DNA from: Granulicella sapmiensis
GTDB lineage: Bacteria > Acidobacteriota > Terriglobia > Terriglobales > Acidobacteriaceae
Assembly: GCA_026225395.1 (NCBI GenBank)
Contig: JAMFSR010000028.1
Span: 62,001 to 126,000 of the forward strand
Length of the DNA: 64,000 bases
Direction of reading: 5' to 3'
The position numbers were made by a program, and so were the translations under genes. This document shows, piece after piece, positions 18,498 to 27,313 of this stretch. Positions within the stretch are counted from its first letter, which is position 1, and the number at the start of each line of letters is the position of its first letter. The notes beneath the pieces are model-generated. The model worked only from the letters and a program-made list of their open reading frames with translations, did not search any database and was not told the DNA's origin.

Positions 18498-19576
18498 GAC
18501 AACTTCAGAACGATCTTCATGGAGTCAGGCTGCGGATTTGACGCGAGATGAACTGCTTTCGCGGCGGCATCTAGCGTGAAGCGGTGCGAGATGAGCTGCG
18601 TGAAGTCGAGCTTGCCGGAGCGGTAGCCTTCAAAGACGAGGTCGATGCCTTCCTGCTGGATGGCGACCGAGGCGGAGTACGACCCCATGAGGGTTTTCTC
18701 ATCCATGCAAACGGCTGCAGGATCGAATGGCGCTGTGCCATGCTGCGTGGAGGCGAAAAGCATCACGCGGCCACCGGGGCGGATGGCGGCCATTGCTGTG
18801 GCAATGAGAGCGTCAGCGCCGACGGCAACCAGAGCCACGTCGGCGCCACGGTCCTCGGTTACGGCTTTGCAGGCTGCGACGACGTCGCCGCGGGCATCGA
18901 GAGGATGATCCAGGCCGAACTTCGCGGCCACCGCGTGGCGCTCAGGGTACATGTCTGAGGTAAGGACGGTAGCGCCGGTTTGTTTTGCGAGCGCAGCCAA
19001 GATGATGCCGATGCTTCCCTGCCCGATGACGAGGACGGTGTCGTCAGGCTCCAGGGCGAGAAGTTTGACTGCCTTGAAGCAGGTGTTCACGGGCTCAATG
19101 AACGCGGCCTGTTCGAAGGGGATGTCGTCAGGAATTTTGATGAGGCCAGCGGGCGTATTGCCGTCTCCGACGATCCAGTCCATGACGCGGATGTACTCGG
19201 CAAAGCCGCCGCCGGCTGCTTCGCCTACGCCTGCCGTTGTGCCGACCTTCTTGTAGGTCTCGCACTGCGCAAAGGTGTGCTTCCTGCAGTAGAAACAGGT
19301 GCCGCAGGGGATGTGATGGAACGCCATGACGCGGTCGCCGACGGCGAAACCCTGGACGCCTTCACCGATCGCGGCGATAGTGCCAGCCATCTCATGACCG
19401 AAGACGCGTGGCGCGGAATGAGAGCCGGTGTGAATCTTCTTCAGGTCGGTGCCGCAGATGCCGCAGGTATCGAGGCGGACGAGCACTTCGCCTTTGCCGA
19501 TGGCTGGAATGGAGACGGCTTCGGTGCGGACATCATCGATGGCCCTGTAAACCGCGGCCTGCATTGTTTCTGACAC
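18494..19576 (-). CDS. Zinc-dependent medium-chain dehydrogenase (polyol/sorbitol DH-like), last gene of the hopanoid operon
   Basis: 360 residues, cytosolic NAD(P)-dependent dehydrogenase of the zinc MDR superfamily. Catalytic zinc ligands are in CGICGTD and FGHEMAG, structural zinc ligands are the four Cys of CGTCFYCRKHTFAQC, and the nucleotide-binding Rossmann loop is VIGQGSIG. EPVNTCFKAVK resembles the sorbitol/threonine dehydrogenase branch. It starts 27 bases after hpnG ends, in the same direction, so it is the last gene of the hopanoid operon. Reduction of the ribosylhopane aldehyde to bacteriohopanetetrol has no agreed enzyme and needs this kind of chemistry, so this protein is a good candidate (inference from position and family). 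Confidence 0.92.
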   Translation of the reverse strand: MSETMQAAVYRAIDDVRTEAVSIPAIGKGEVLVRLDTCGICGTDLKKIHTGSHSAPRVFGHEMAGTIAAIGEGVQGFAVGDRVMAFHHIPCGTCFYCRKHTFAQCETYKKVGTTAGVGEAAGGGFAEYIRVMDWIVGDGNTPAGLIKIPDDIPFEQAAFIEPVNTCFKAVKLLALEPDDTVLVIGQGSIGIILAALAKQTGATVLTSDMYPERHAVAAKFGLDHPLDARGDVVAACKAVTEDRGADVALVAVGADALIATAMAAIRPGGRVMLFASTQHGTAPFDPAAVCMDEKTLMGSYSASVAIQQEGIDLVFEGYRSGKLDFTQLISHRFTLDAAAKAVHLASNPQPDSMKIVLKLS

Positions 19577-19603
19577 TGTGTTCGATGCTCCTCTTGAATT
19601 GCT

Positions 19604-20290
19604 CTATGCAGCGCTTTCGGCCATTGCTGTACGTAGTGCATGGTGCAACTTTGCCAGCGCGTGCTTGCTTGCGTTGCCTAATTCGATGGCCTTACCCCAT
19701 TGCTGAGGGCGCAAGGCAGTGTGCATGGCAAAGGCTCCGGTGCGGAAGTGGCCGTTGTGGTCGGCGAAGAGCTTGAGCGAAGGCATTTCAAACTCATGGC
19801 CGTCGGAGATCGCCTTGATGGCCCGGAAGGTCACGCCATGCGCAATGGACAACCGCGCGATAGTTGCGGCTTCCATATCGACCATGGCGGCGCCGTAGGT
19901 TTCGGCGAGGCGGTTCTTTTCCTTCACGTCTGCGATGGCGCCGCTGCTTACCAGCACATGTGGATCTGGCGAGGCGATCACGTCGAAGCGTTCACCGGTT
20001 CGCTCTTCGACAACGACGGCGGCTTCGGCGATATCACCCCCGCGCAGGGCGGAGGTACAAGCGCCGGCCAGACCGGCGGAAATAACATGTTCGATAGGAG
20101 CCATGGCGCGGGCGGCCTCAAACGCCAGCGTTGCACGCAGTCCGCCCATGCCGCCGGCTACGATGATCGCGTTCGGCAGTTGATAGAGCAGGATGCCTCG
20201 CTCCTGGAACGTCGCATGGGGTGTAACGCCATGCACGAGCGCGGTAACTTCACGGGGCAACGCAGCGATGATGGCGAGCTTTGGAGGCAT
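19604..20290 (-). CDS. hpnG: Hopanoid-associated phosphorylase HpnG
   Basis: Nucleoside-phosphorylase-like enzyme that removes adenine from adenosylhopane on the way to ribosylhopane. 228 residues from ATG 20290 (MPPKLAIIAALPREV), the usual HpnG beginning; longer in-frame starts would run into hpnA. Motifs are VAGGMGGLRATLAFEAA, ISAGLAGAC and the AMVDMEAATIARL segment of the phosphorylase active site. It starts 10 bases after hpnA and precedes the zinc dehydrogenase. Confidence 0.93.
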   Translation of the reverse strand: MPPKLAIIAALPREVTALVHGVTPHATFQERGILLYQLPNAIIVAGGMGGLRATLAFEAARAMAPIEHVISAGLAGACTSALRGGDIAEAAVVVEERTGERFDVIASPDPHVLVSSGAIADVKEKNRLAETYGAAMVDMEAATIARLSIAHGVTFRAIKAISDGHEFEMPSLKLFADHNGHFRTGAFAMHTALRPQQWGKAIELGNASKHALAKLHHALRTAMAESAA

Positions 20291-20300
20291 GAGGCGCTGG

Positions 20301-21305
20301 TTAGATCGTAAATGGAGTGGAGGGGGCATAGCCATTCGCGATGAACCAACAGCAGGCGGACCGCAATGCGTCTTCAACGGGGAGCACTCGCAGGCCAAGC
20401 TCACGCTCTGCTTTTGCGGAGCTTGCGAACATCATCTTCCGGCCCATGCGTACGGCCTCAACCGTCGCACGAGGCTCCTTGCCGCGCAGCTTGCCGGTGA
20501 AGGTTTCTTCGAAGAAGGCGTAGGCCATGGCGACGGCGTGAGGCACCTTGTGCTTCGGCGACGGCAGGCCGGTGATTGCAGCGAGGCGGTCGAAGATTTG
20601 TTTGAGCGTGAGGTTTTCTCCGCCAAGGATGTAGCGCTCGCCAGGAGTTCCCTTTTGTAAAGCGACGAGGTGCATGCGCGCAATTTCGGTGACGTCGACG
20701 AGATTGAGTCCGGTGTCTACGTAGGCCGGAAAATTCTTATTGAGGAAGTCAACAACGATGCGGCCGGTGGGCGTAGGCTTGGTGTCCATCGCTCCGATAG
20801 GCGTGGTCGGATTGAGCACGATGACCTGTTGCCCTGCCCGGGCTGCTTCGAGGGCCACCTGTTCGGCCATCCACTTGGAGCGTTTGTAGTGGCCGATCAT
20901 GTCGGCTTCGCTGACCGGCGTGGCTTCGTCAACGATGGTGCCGTCGGTCTTGAAGCCCATGGTGGCCACGCTGCTGGTGTAGACGAACCGAGGCACGCCG
21001 GCTTCGCGGGCGAGGCGCAGGAGCTCGCGCGTGCCTTCGACGTTGGCCTTGTACATGTCGGCAGGGTCAGGCACCCAAAGGCGGTAATCGGCGGCCACGT
21101 GAAGGACGGCGTCACAGCCGACGAGCGCGGAAGCGAAGACGGCAGGCTCGCGAAGATCGCCGAGGATGAGCTCAGCGTTCTTCGGCAGATTGGCGGTGTT
21201 GGAGGTCTTGCGAGCAAGTAGGCGGAGAGCGGCGCCCTGCTCTGCTGCGAGTGCTGCTACGTGCGAGCCGACGAAGCCCGTTGCTCCGGTGAGAAACAGG
21301 CGCAT
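20301..21305 (-). CDS. hpnA: Hopanoid-associated sugar epimerase HpnA
   Basis: Extended short-chain dehydrogenase/epimerase of 334 residues. The N-terminal NAD loop is TGATGFVGSHVA, and the catalytic Tyr-Lys is in YKRSKW after a TSSVATMG serine strand, all in the expected order. HpnA is conserved in hopanoid clusters; its exact substrate is unsettled. It lies six bases after the unknown 156-residue gene and ten before hpnG, a tight operon. Confidence 0.93.
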   Translation of the reverse strand: MRLFLTGATGFVGSHVAALAAEQGAALRLLARKTSNTANLPKNAELILGDLREPAVFASALVGCDAVLHVAADYRLWVPDPADMYKANVEGTRELLRLAREAGVPRFVYTSSVATMGFKTDGTIVDEATPVSEADMIGHYKRSKWMAEQVALEAARAGQQVIVLNPTTPIGAMDTKPTPTGRIVVDFLNKNFPAYVDTGLNLVDVTEIARMHLVALQKGTPGERYILGGENLTLKQIFDRLAAITGLPSPKHKVPHAVAMAYAFFEETFTGKLRGKEPRATVEAVRMGRKMMFASSAKAERELGLRVLPVEDALRSACCWFIANGYAPSTPFTI

Positions 21306-21311
21306 AGTCAG

Positions 21312-21782
21312 CTAGTCGAGGTTCTCGGGTGCGATCTGGATGTTCGTCTCGCCGGCGGCCTTCTTTTCCCAGTACTTCTTCACCCACGCGTCGAAGGTCT
21401 TGCCTGCCGCCGTGTCGCGGCCGGAGAACTTGAGGCCGGCAATATCGGCGTAGGAGATGTTGACGCGCTCGATCGTCGTACTCGCAGGTGCGCCCTTCGC
21501 GGGGGTTGGCATCAGCCGGATGACCGACTGCTCCAGCGTAGGAGCATTGCGGCGATCATAGAGATAGCCCTCAATGGTCGATCCATCCTTGCGCGTAACA
21601 GTGATGTCGCCGCGGTAGTCGAAAGCTTTCTCGAGGACTTCGCGAATCTCAGCCTCGGTAGCCATCGCGGGGATAGTCCCCTCGAGGTTGTCGCGCTCGC
21701 GGCCGGCGATGTGCTCGATCTGGTCCGGCGTTGCGTGCTGCAACTGCTCTACCTTCAGGTGCTCCTGCTGCAATGTCGCCAT
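21312..21782 (-). CDS. Unknown 156-residue protein inside the hopanoid operon
   Basis: Not recognised with certainty. It is soluble, with no signal peptide or membrane segment. A helical N-terminus (about 1-55) precedes a short beta-rich segment beginning GDITVTRKDGSTIEGYLYDRR, followed by VIRLMP and a C-terminal part containing GLKFSGRDTAAGKTFDAWVKK. The strand pattern recalls a small Sm-like or SH3-like barrel (weak inference). It begins two bases after hpnH (ribosome site GGGAG in the hpnH tail) and ends six before hpnA, so it must be co-expressed with them. It may be a scaffold or regulator of hopanoid synthesis. Confidence 0.8.
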   Translation of the reverse strand: MATLQQEHLKVEQLQHATPDQIEHIAGRERDNLEGTIPAMATEAEIREVLEKAFDYRGDITVTRKDGSTIEGYLYDRRNAPTLEQSVIRLMPTPAKGAPASTTIERVNISYADIAGLKFSGRDTAAGKTFDAWVKKYWEKKAAGETNIQIAPENLD

Positions 21783-21784
21783 GA

Positions 21785-22939
21785 TTAGTCTCCCGCTACG
21801 GTTGCGTTTTCGTTGACCGAGGTTGTGACGACAACCGCAGTGGCCTGTCCCGGAGCGATTTGCACTAGCGGGCCGTGGCCCTCAGGCTGCCACTTGTTCA
21901 GAATGTCCTGCGCGCCGGCGTCTTCGTACTTGTCGAAGAAGATGGCCTTCGCAGTCTGGAGCAGACCCTTGACGGAGCCGAACGTGTAGTTCACGCCACT
22001 AGCTTCGTAGCCGGAGTGGACCATGCAGTTCGCGCAGCGTGGGTTACCGCTTTCCGTGCCATAGTTAGACCACTCGACAGACTCCATCAGCTCCTGGAAG
22101 GTGTCGGCGTAACCGTCCTGCAGCAGGTAGCAGGGCTTCTGCCAACCGAAGATGGAGTAGGTGGGCATGCCCCAAGGAGTGCAGGTCAGCTCCTTCTTGC
22201 CCATGAGGAACTCCATGAACATGGGCGAAGCGTTGAACTTCCAGGTCTTCTTGCGGTTCGAAAGGATTGAGCGGAAGAGCTTTTTGGACTTGGCGCGGCC
22301 AAGGAAGTGCTGCTGGTCGGGCGCCTTGTCGTAGGTGTAGCCGGGCGAGACCATCATGCTTTCGACGCCCGCTTCCATCATCTGGTCGAAATGGCGGCGG
22401 ACGGAGTTGGGATCGGCGCCGTCGAACAGCGTGGTGTTGGTGGTGACACGGAAACCTGCCTTTACGGCCGCGTGTACGCCCTCTAGGGCGATGTCATATC
22501 CGCCTTCGCGGCAGACGCCGAAGTCGTGATGCTCGCGCTCGCCGTCCACATGCACCGAGAAGCTGAGGTACTTCGACGGCGTAAAGAGGTGAAGCTTTTC
22601 TTTCAGAAGCAGTGCGTTCGTACACATGTAGACGTATTTCTTGCGCGCGACGAGGCCAGCAACAATCTCCGGCATCTGCGGATGCAGCAGCGGCTCGCCG
22701 CCTGGGATAGCGACCATCGGGGTGCCGCATTCGTCGACCGCCTGGAAGACCTGCTCGGGCGAAAGCTCAGCCTTCAGGATGTGCGCGGGATACTGAATTT
22801 TGCCGCAGCCGGCGCACGCCAGGTTGCAGCGGAACAACGGCTCGAGCATCAGCACCAGAGGATAGCGCTTGCGTCCAGTCAGCTTCTGCTTCAGGACGTA
22901 GCTGGCTACGGTCAGAGCTTGCGATACAGGTACAGCCAT
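21785..22939 (-). CDS. hpnH: Radical SAM adenosylhopane synthase HpnH
   Basis: Adds a 5'-deoxyadenosyl group to diploptene to make adenosylhopane, the first step of side-chain extension. 384 residues. The radical SAM cysteines are Cys38, Cys42 and Cys45 in CNLACAGC, followed by IPGGEPLLH, and a C-terminal cysteine region around PRCANCMVHSG as in HpnH. The C-terminal tail after residue 350 is longer and Val/Thr-rich. It lies 64 bases downstream of shc. Confidence 0.95.
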   Translation of the reverse strand: MAVPVSQALTVASYVLKQKLTGRKRYPLVLMLEPLFRCNLACAGCGKIQYPAHILKAELSPEQVFQAVDECGTPMVAIPGGEPLLHPQMPEIVAGLVARKKYVYMCTNALLLKEKLHLFTPSKYLSFSVHVDGEREHHDFGVCREGGYDIALEGVHAAVKAGFRVTTNTTLFDGADPNSVRRHFDQMMEAGVESMMVSPGYTYDKAPDQQHFLGRAKSKKLFRSILSNRKKTWKFNASPMFMEFLMGKKELTCTPWGMPTYSIFGWQKPCYLLQDGYADTFQELMESVEWSNYGTESGNPRCANCMVHSGYEASGVNYTFGSVKGLLQTAKAIFFDKYEDAGAQDILNKWQPEGHGPLVQIAPGQATAVVVTTSVNENATVAGD

Positions 22940-23003
22940 TCGGGGTAACTCCTCATTGCTTCAGTCTTTTGCGGTACTGCTTATTCGATGTTCGAGCACT
23001 GCC

Positions 23004-25037
23004 TTACGCTTCCAACTGTTCTCTTTCCAGCGCCTTTTTGTAGGTCGTCAGCGCCAGCAGCGGGAAGTACTGCTTATACAAATGATAGCCAAGGTAGAAC
23101 ACGCGCGGAAAGCCGGTTCCGGTGTAGTAACTCTCCCCGTTACGGCCCGGCATAAGCTCATCCCAGTCGCCGCCCTCGTGCTGGCGCTCAATCAGCCAGC
23201 GGATACCCTTGGCCACCGAATCCGAACGGGTATCGTTCGCGGCGAGAAGACCAAGCAGCGCCCAGGCTGTCTGCGACGGGGTGGAGGGGCCAACGCCCTT
23301 CTGGTCCGGATCGTCATACGTGCCGCAGGTTTCGCCCCAACCACCGTCGGGATTCTGCACCATGCGAATCCACTCGGCAGCTTGCTGGACGGGAGTTTCG
23401 AGATACGAAAGGCCAACGGACTCCAGGCCACGGAGGACGAGGAACGTGCCGTAGAGATAGTTCACACCCCAGCGTCCGAACCACGAGCCATCAGGCTCCT
23501 GTTCCTTGAGCATGAACTGCACAGCGGCTTCGATGCGCTTGTCCGTGCGGTTATAGCCGTAAGCAGAGAGCATTTCGAGTATGCGGCCTGTGATGTCTAC
23601 CGTCGGCGGGTCAAGCATCGCGTTGTGATCGGCGAACGGGACGTACTGGAAGATCTTCTTGGTGTTGTCTTTGTCGAACGCAGCCCATCCGCCGTTTTTG
23701 CACTGCATGGCGAGCACCCAATTGATGGCGCGCTGCTCGACGTCGTGCTGATACCGCTCACGGGGATTCTGGACGGCCTTCAACCCCAGCAGAACTTCTC
23801 CAGTATCATCAACATCTGGATAAAACTCATTGTTAAACTCGAAGTACCAGCCGCCGGGCTCGACGTTCTTGACCTTCTCAGCCCAGTCGCCCTTGTGGCG
23901 GACTTCTTTGGAGAGCAGCCAGTCGGCGGCCTTGAGCAGGCGCGGATCGGTACGCGAGACACCGGCTTCGCCGAGAGTCGAAAGCACCTGCGCCGTATCC
24001 CACACGGGCGAGAAGCAAGGCTGCATCCGGAAAGTTGGGGTCGGATACTCGGGCGTGCCTTCGGGACAATCGATGCCCAGCTTCTCAAACTCGTCCATCG
24101 CGCGGATGACCTGTGGGTCGTCAGCAGAGTATCCCAGATAGCGCAGCGCGACGATGGCATTGAGCATGGCCGGATAAATGGCCCCGAGACCATCCGACAT
24201 CTCAAAGCGTGCCAGCAGCCACTCCTCAACCCGCTTGAGGGCGCGTTTGCGCAAGGGGCGAATGTGAATGCGTTCAGCCCAGTGGAAGATGCGGTCGAAA
24301 AGCAGGAACAGATTGCGCCAGGAAAAAAGCTTCTTCGTGTCGTAGCGAAGATGGAGGTTCGCATTGGCGCGACCGCCGACGAAGAGCTCGTCGATCCCCT
24401 GCTCGGCCGGAAGCTTCTTGAGCGGCTTCTTCGCGTAGAGGACCGTCAGCGGAACGAGGATGCCACGCGACCACGAACTGAGCTCGTAGATATTGAAGTA
24501 ACACCAGTTCGGAAAAAGGATCAGCTCAGGCGGAACGGCCGGCACGGCGTCGTAATCGTACTGACCGAGTGAGCAAAGGTAAATCTTGGTGAACGTGTTG
24601 CATTCGGTCACGCCGCCGAGCGAGAGGACGTTCTCGCGGGCCCTGATCAGCACCGGATGCTCCGCGCTCCAACCCATGAGCTTTAGCGCGAGATAGCACT
24701 TGACGCCGTAGTTTACGTTGCTCGGGCCGCCGGGGTAGAGACTCCAGCCGCCGTCGGCGTTCTGGTGGCGGAGGATTTCGTTGATGCACCGCTCCATCTT
24801 GCCGCGATCGCCCGTGCCCAGCAGCGTGTGCATGTAGATGTAGTCGGCTTCGAGCATGGAATCGGCTTCGAGTTCGCCGCACCAGTAGCCTTCTTCGTCC
24901 TGCTGCCCGAGCAGCCAGGACACCGAGCGGTTGATGCCGTCCACAACGCGGTCCATCGCGAGATCCATGCGCCCGAAACGCGGTTGCGCAGGTGCTACTC
25001 CGCTGGTCTGTGCCGGATTATTAGGTTGTGTGCTCAT
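23004..25037 (-). CDS. shc: Squalene-hopene cyclase
   Basis: Cyclises squalene to hopene/hopanol at the inner membrane; 677 residues, normal length. The catalytic acid motif DVDDTG is at about residues 407-412, and QW repeats are spread along the protein, for example QNPDGGWGETC, NGGWAAFDKDN and DGSWFGRWGVNYLYG. ATG 25037 is the start. Upstream is ispH (145-base gap); downstream is hpnH. Squalene synthesis genes (hpnCDE) are not in the window. Confidence 0.96.
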   Translation of the reverse strand: MSTQPNNPAQTSGVAPAQPRFGRMDLAMDRVVDGINRSVSWLLGQQDEEGYWCGELEADSMLEADYIYMHTLLGTGDRGKMERCINEILRHQNADGGWSLYPGGPSNVNYGVKCYLALKLMGWSAEHPVLIRARENVLSLGGVTECNTFTKIYLCSLGQYDYDAVPAVPPELILFPNWCYFNIYELSSWSRGILVPLTVLYAKKPLKKLPAEQGIDELFVGGRANANLHLRYDTKKLFSWRNLFLLFDRIFHWAERIHIRPLRKRALKRVEEWLLARFEMSDGLGAIYPAMLNAIVALRYLGYSADDPQVIRAMDEFEKLGIDCPEGTPEYPTPTFRMQPCFSPVWDTAQVLSTLGEAGVSRTDPRLLKAADWLLSKEVRHKGDWAEKVKNVEPGGWYFEFNNEFYPDVDDTGEVLLGLKAVQNPRERYQHDVEQRAINWVLAMQCKNGGWAAFDKDNTKKIFQYVPFADHNAMLDPPTVDITGRILEMLSAYGYNRTDKRIEAAVQFMLKEQEPDGSWFGRWGVNYLYGTFLVLRGLESVGLSYLETPVQQAAEWIRMVQNPDGGWGETCGTYDDPDQKGVGPSTPSQTAWALLGLLAANDTRSDSVAKGIRWLIERQHEGGDWDELMPGRNGESYYTGTGFPRVFYLGYHLYKQYFPLLALTTYKKALEREQLEA

Positions 25038-25182
25038 GCTCTAACGATTGGTTCTCTGTTTTCGTTCTCGTCGCCGCAGCCAGTTTCCTCGCGCGGCAAT
25101 CCGAGCACTGCAACCACACTTGCAAAAGACGTGCCGAAAACCGTCAAAGACTACACCGGTGGACAAATCCAGCCTCGGCAAA

Positions 25183-26202
25183 CTATGCCGTCGCCGACAA
25201 ACGAGGGGCAGAGGCGATCGCCTGTACGATCTCAGGCGGTAGCCCAAAACGAACGTTTTCCGGCATCACTTCAATCTCTTCGACAGAACCGTAGCCCTTG
25301 CCCTGCAGATACTGAACAACATCCTGCACGAGAATCTCCGGAGCGGAGGCGCCAGCGGTAATCGCTACGGTGTTCGCGCCTTCAATCCACTCGGCACGAA
25401 TGTCTTCGGCTTTATCGATCAGGAAGGAGTTAGTGCCAAGATTCTGCGAAACCTCAACCAGGCGGTTGGAGTTCGAGCTGTTCCGCGAACCGACGACCAA
25501 AACCACATCCGCGCCGTGCGCAACGTTCTTTACGGCTGTCTGGCGGTTTTCCGTCGCGTAGCAAATGTCCTGCGCGTGCGGCCCGACGATGTTGGGGAAT
25601 TTCTGCTTCAAAGCCTCGATCATGTAGCGCGCTTCATCGAGCGAAAGCGTAGTCTGCGTGAGGTATGCGACCTTGTTTGGATCGGGAACGACCAGGGCGG
25701 CAACTTCTTCCACCGTGGAAACGACCTGCGTTACGGTCGGTGCTTCACCCTGGGTGCCCTCTACCTCTTCGTGGTCGCGATGGCCGACCAGCACGAGCGA
25801 GTAGCCCTGCTTTGCAAATTTGATGGCCTCTACGTGGACTTTGGTAACCAGCGGACAAGTCGCATCGACAACCTTGAGACCGCGTTCCTTGGCTCGCTCA
25901 CGAACCGCCGGCGAGACGCCGTGGGCCGAGTAAATGACGCGTGCGCCTTCCGGCACCTCGTCCAGCTCATTGACGAAAATTGCGCCCTTCTGGGCCAAGT
26001 CATTGACAACATAGCTGTTATGTACGATTTCCTTGCGAACGTAAATCGGCGCACCAAACGTATCGAGCGCAATTTGCACAATATCGATCGCACGAACCAC
26101 CCCTGCGCAGAAGCCGCGAGGCTTCAGCAGAAGGACGCGTTTGGTTGGGGAGCTGGTTACGCCCTGATTAACATCGCCGGGAGCGAGAGTAGAGGCATTC
26201 AC
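25183..26202 (-). CDS. ispH: 4-hydroxy-3-methylbut-2-enyl diphosphate reductase IspH
   Basis: Last enzyme of the MEP isoprenoid pathway, giving IPP and DMAPP; a 4Fe-4S protein. The three cluster cysteines are in PRGFCAGV, DATCPLV and QDICYATENRQ; VHNSYVV and TQTTLS are also typical. The chosen start is GTG 26202 (VNASTLAPG); a longer frame to ATG 26280 adds 26 non-conserved residues. A TATACT lies six bases before the GTG, so a leaderless transcript is possible. It heads the hopanoid gene block and supplies its isoprenoid precursors. Confidence 0.94.
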   Translation of the reverse strand: MNASTLAPGDVNQGVTSSPTKRVLLLKPRGFCAGVVRAIDIVQIALDTFGAPIYVRKEIVHNSYVVNDLAQKGAIFVNELDEVPEGARVIYSAHGVSPAVRERAKERGLKVVDATCPLVTKVHVEAIKFAKQGYSLVLVGHRDHEEVEGTQGEAPTVTQVVSTVEEVAALVVPDPNKVAYLTQTTLSLDEARYMIEALKQKFPNIVGPHAQDICYATENRQTAVKNVAHGADVVLVVGSRNSSNSNRLVEVSQNLGTNSFLIDKAEDIRAEWIEGANTVAITAGASAPEILVQDVVQYLQGKGYGSVEEIEVMPENVRFGLPPEIVQAIASAPRLSATA

Positions 26203-26351
26203 ATCCCAAGTATACCCTTTTTCACCCCTATTCGCAGCCGGGGTTGACCCTCGAGCGGTGCAAAACGTACGGCTCTTCAACCCATCCGTTTAGAGCTAAA
26301 TCTGGGTGTTTCGATACGCCGGACAAACAATGTTTCCCGCGTAGACAGGAA

Positions 26352-26864
26352 TCAACCGAGGTTCCGGCGTTCGCTTTCAGACATCCTGCTCTCCAGGTGA
26401 CGGATGTGCCGCCGGACGAAAAGAAGCGGGATACATCCAACGACCCCGAAGCTGCAGTCTATGAGTCTCCAGTAGAACGGAATACCCCGGATCGGGCCGG
26501 CGATCAAAGCCAGGGGAATAACGCCCGCGCAAGCCATAAAGCCAAACGTGATAAGCCATTTATTGCGAACCGGATCGAGCCAGGGCTCGATAAATGCAGC
26601 CGCGATGACGAGGTGTCCAAACGCCAGCCAGTCCGTGCCGTAGGCCAGGAATGGGTAACGTCTGTTCGTATCGGCCACGGCTTGAGAGACACGAGTTAAC
26701 CATGCGAAGAGCAACGGAGCGCGCGAGCCCAAATTCAAGAACGTGGCAATTCGCACTGTCAGCGAAAGCTCCGACTGCAAGGGAAAAGCCGTAATGCCGC
26801 TAAGGACGAGACCCACCATGAAGATGGCAAGCCAGAACCGCGCTTTGCGTAAAGAGTCAGTCAC
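26352..26864 (-). CDS. Unknown four-helix membrane protein
   Basis: 170 residues from GTG 26864. Four hydrophobic segments: about 10-30, 70-92, 105-125 and 130-150. It contains YPFLAYGTDWLAFGHL and DPVRNKW between helices and ends in a charged RHIRHLESRMSESERR tail in the cytosol. No family is recognised. It stands alone between ispH and the metallothionein gene, with about 70 and 200 bases on each side. Confidence 0.75.
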   Translation of the reverse strand: MTDSLRKARFWLAIFMVGLVLSGITAFPLQSELSLTVRIATFLNLGSRAPLLFAWLTRVSQAVADTNRRYPFLAYGTDWLAFGHLVIAAAFIEPWLDPVRNKWLITFGFMACAGVIPLALIAGPIRGIPFYWRLIDCSFGVVGCIPLLFVRRHIRHLESRMSESERRNLG

Positions 26865-27064
26865 GGCCTGGGACTCACAGCGGAGCTCACGTTATTCCTC
26901 CGAAGGAATAGCTTTGCTGTTTTGAAATGGCAGGGGAATACGGGATCGTAGATCGAACCTAAAACCGTTCATGGGTCCAGGCCCTGCGCGCAAAAAGCGA
27001 CACGTGGCTGAACCCATGCACTGTAGTGACAGTTGCGCCGCACGAACTTGCGCGCAGCATGCGA

Positions 27065-27217
27065 CTAGATTCCAGAAGCTTCGCAGTCGGGGTGCTTGCA
27101 GTCGCACTTCAACGCCGTGTACTTGTGGCTGTCCTCGCAAACCTGCGAGCAGTACTTTTTGCCATCGGAACAAACACAGGAACAGGCTGCGTGAGCGCAC
27201 TTCTTCGGTTCAGACAT
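27065..27217 (-). CDS. Bacterial metallothionein (SmtA/BmtA-like), 50 residues
   Basis: A short gene starting ATG 27217 with GGAGG seven bases upstream and ending TAG 27065. The 50-residue product has nine Cys (7, 12, 14, 16, 23, 27, 38, 40, 45) and His at 9, 31 and 42. Visible blocks are CAHAACSCVC, KKYCSQVCEDS and LKCDCKHPDC, the pattern of cyanobacterial SmtA/BmtA, which bind zinc and other soft metals in a Cys/His cluster in the cytosol. No metal-responsive regulator is adjacent. recN lies upstream on the same strand after about 96 bases. Confidence 0.93.
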   Translation of the reverse strand: MSEPKKCAHAACSCVCSDGKKYCSQVCEDSHKYTALKCDCKHPDCEASGI

Positions 27218-27313
27218 AAATTGCCTCCAGAGGATTGACGTTCAAAATTTTAGCGTGACACACGAATTATAGCGTCACAAGTTTCGTTTCGTTCACCGGC
27301 GGCAAGCGTTCTG

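Noticed and set aside
22956..24572. 538-codon open frame antisense to shc
   Set aside because: No domain content; the minus strand encodes a full squalene-hopene cyclase.
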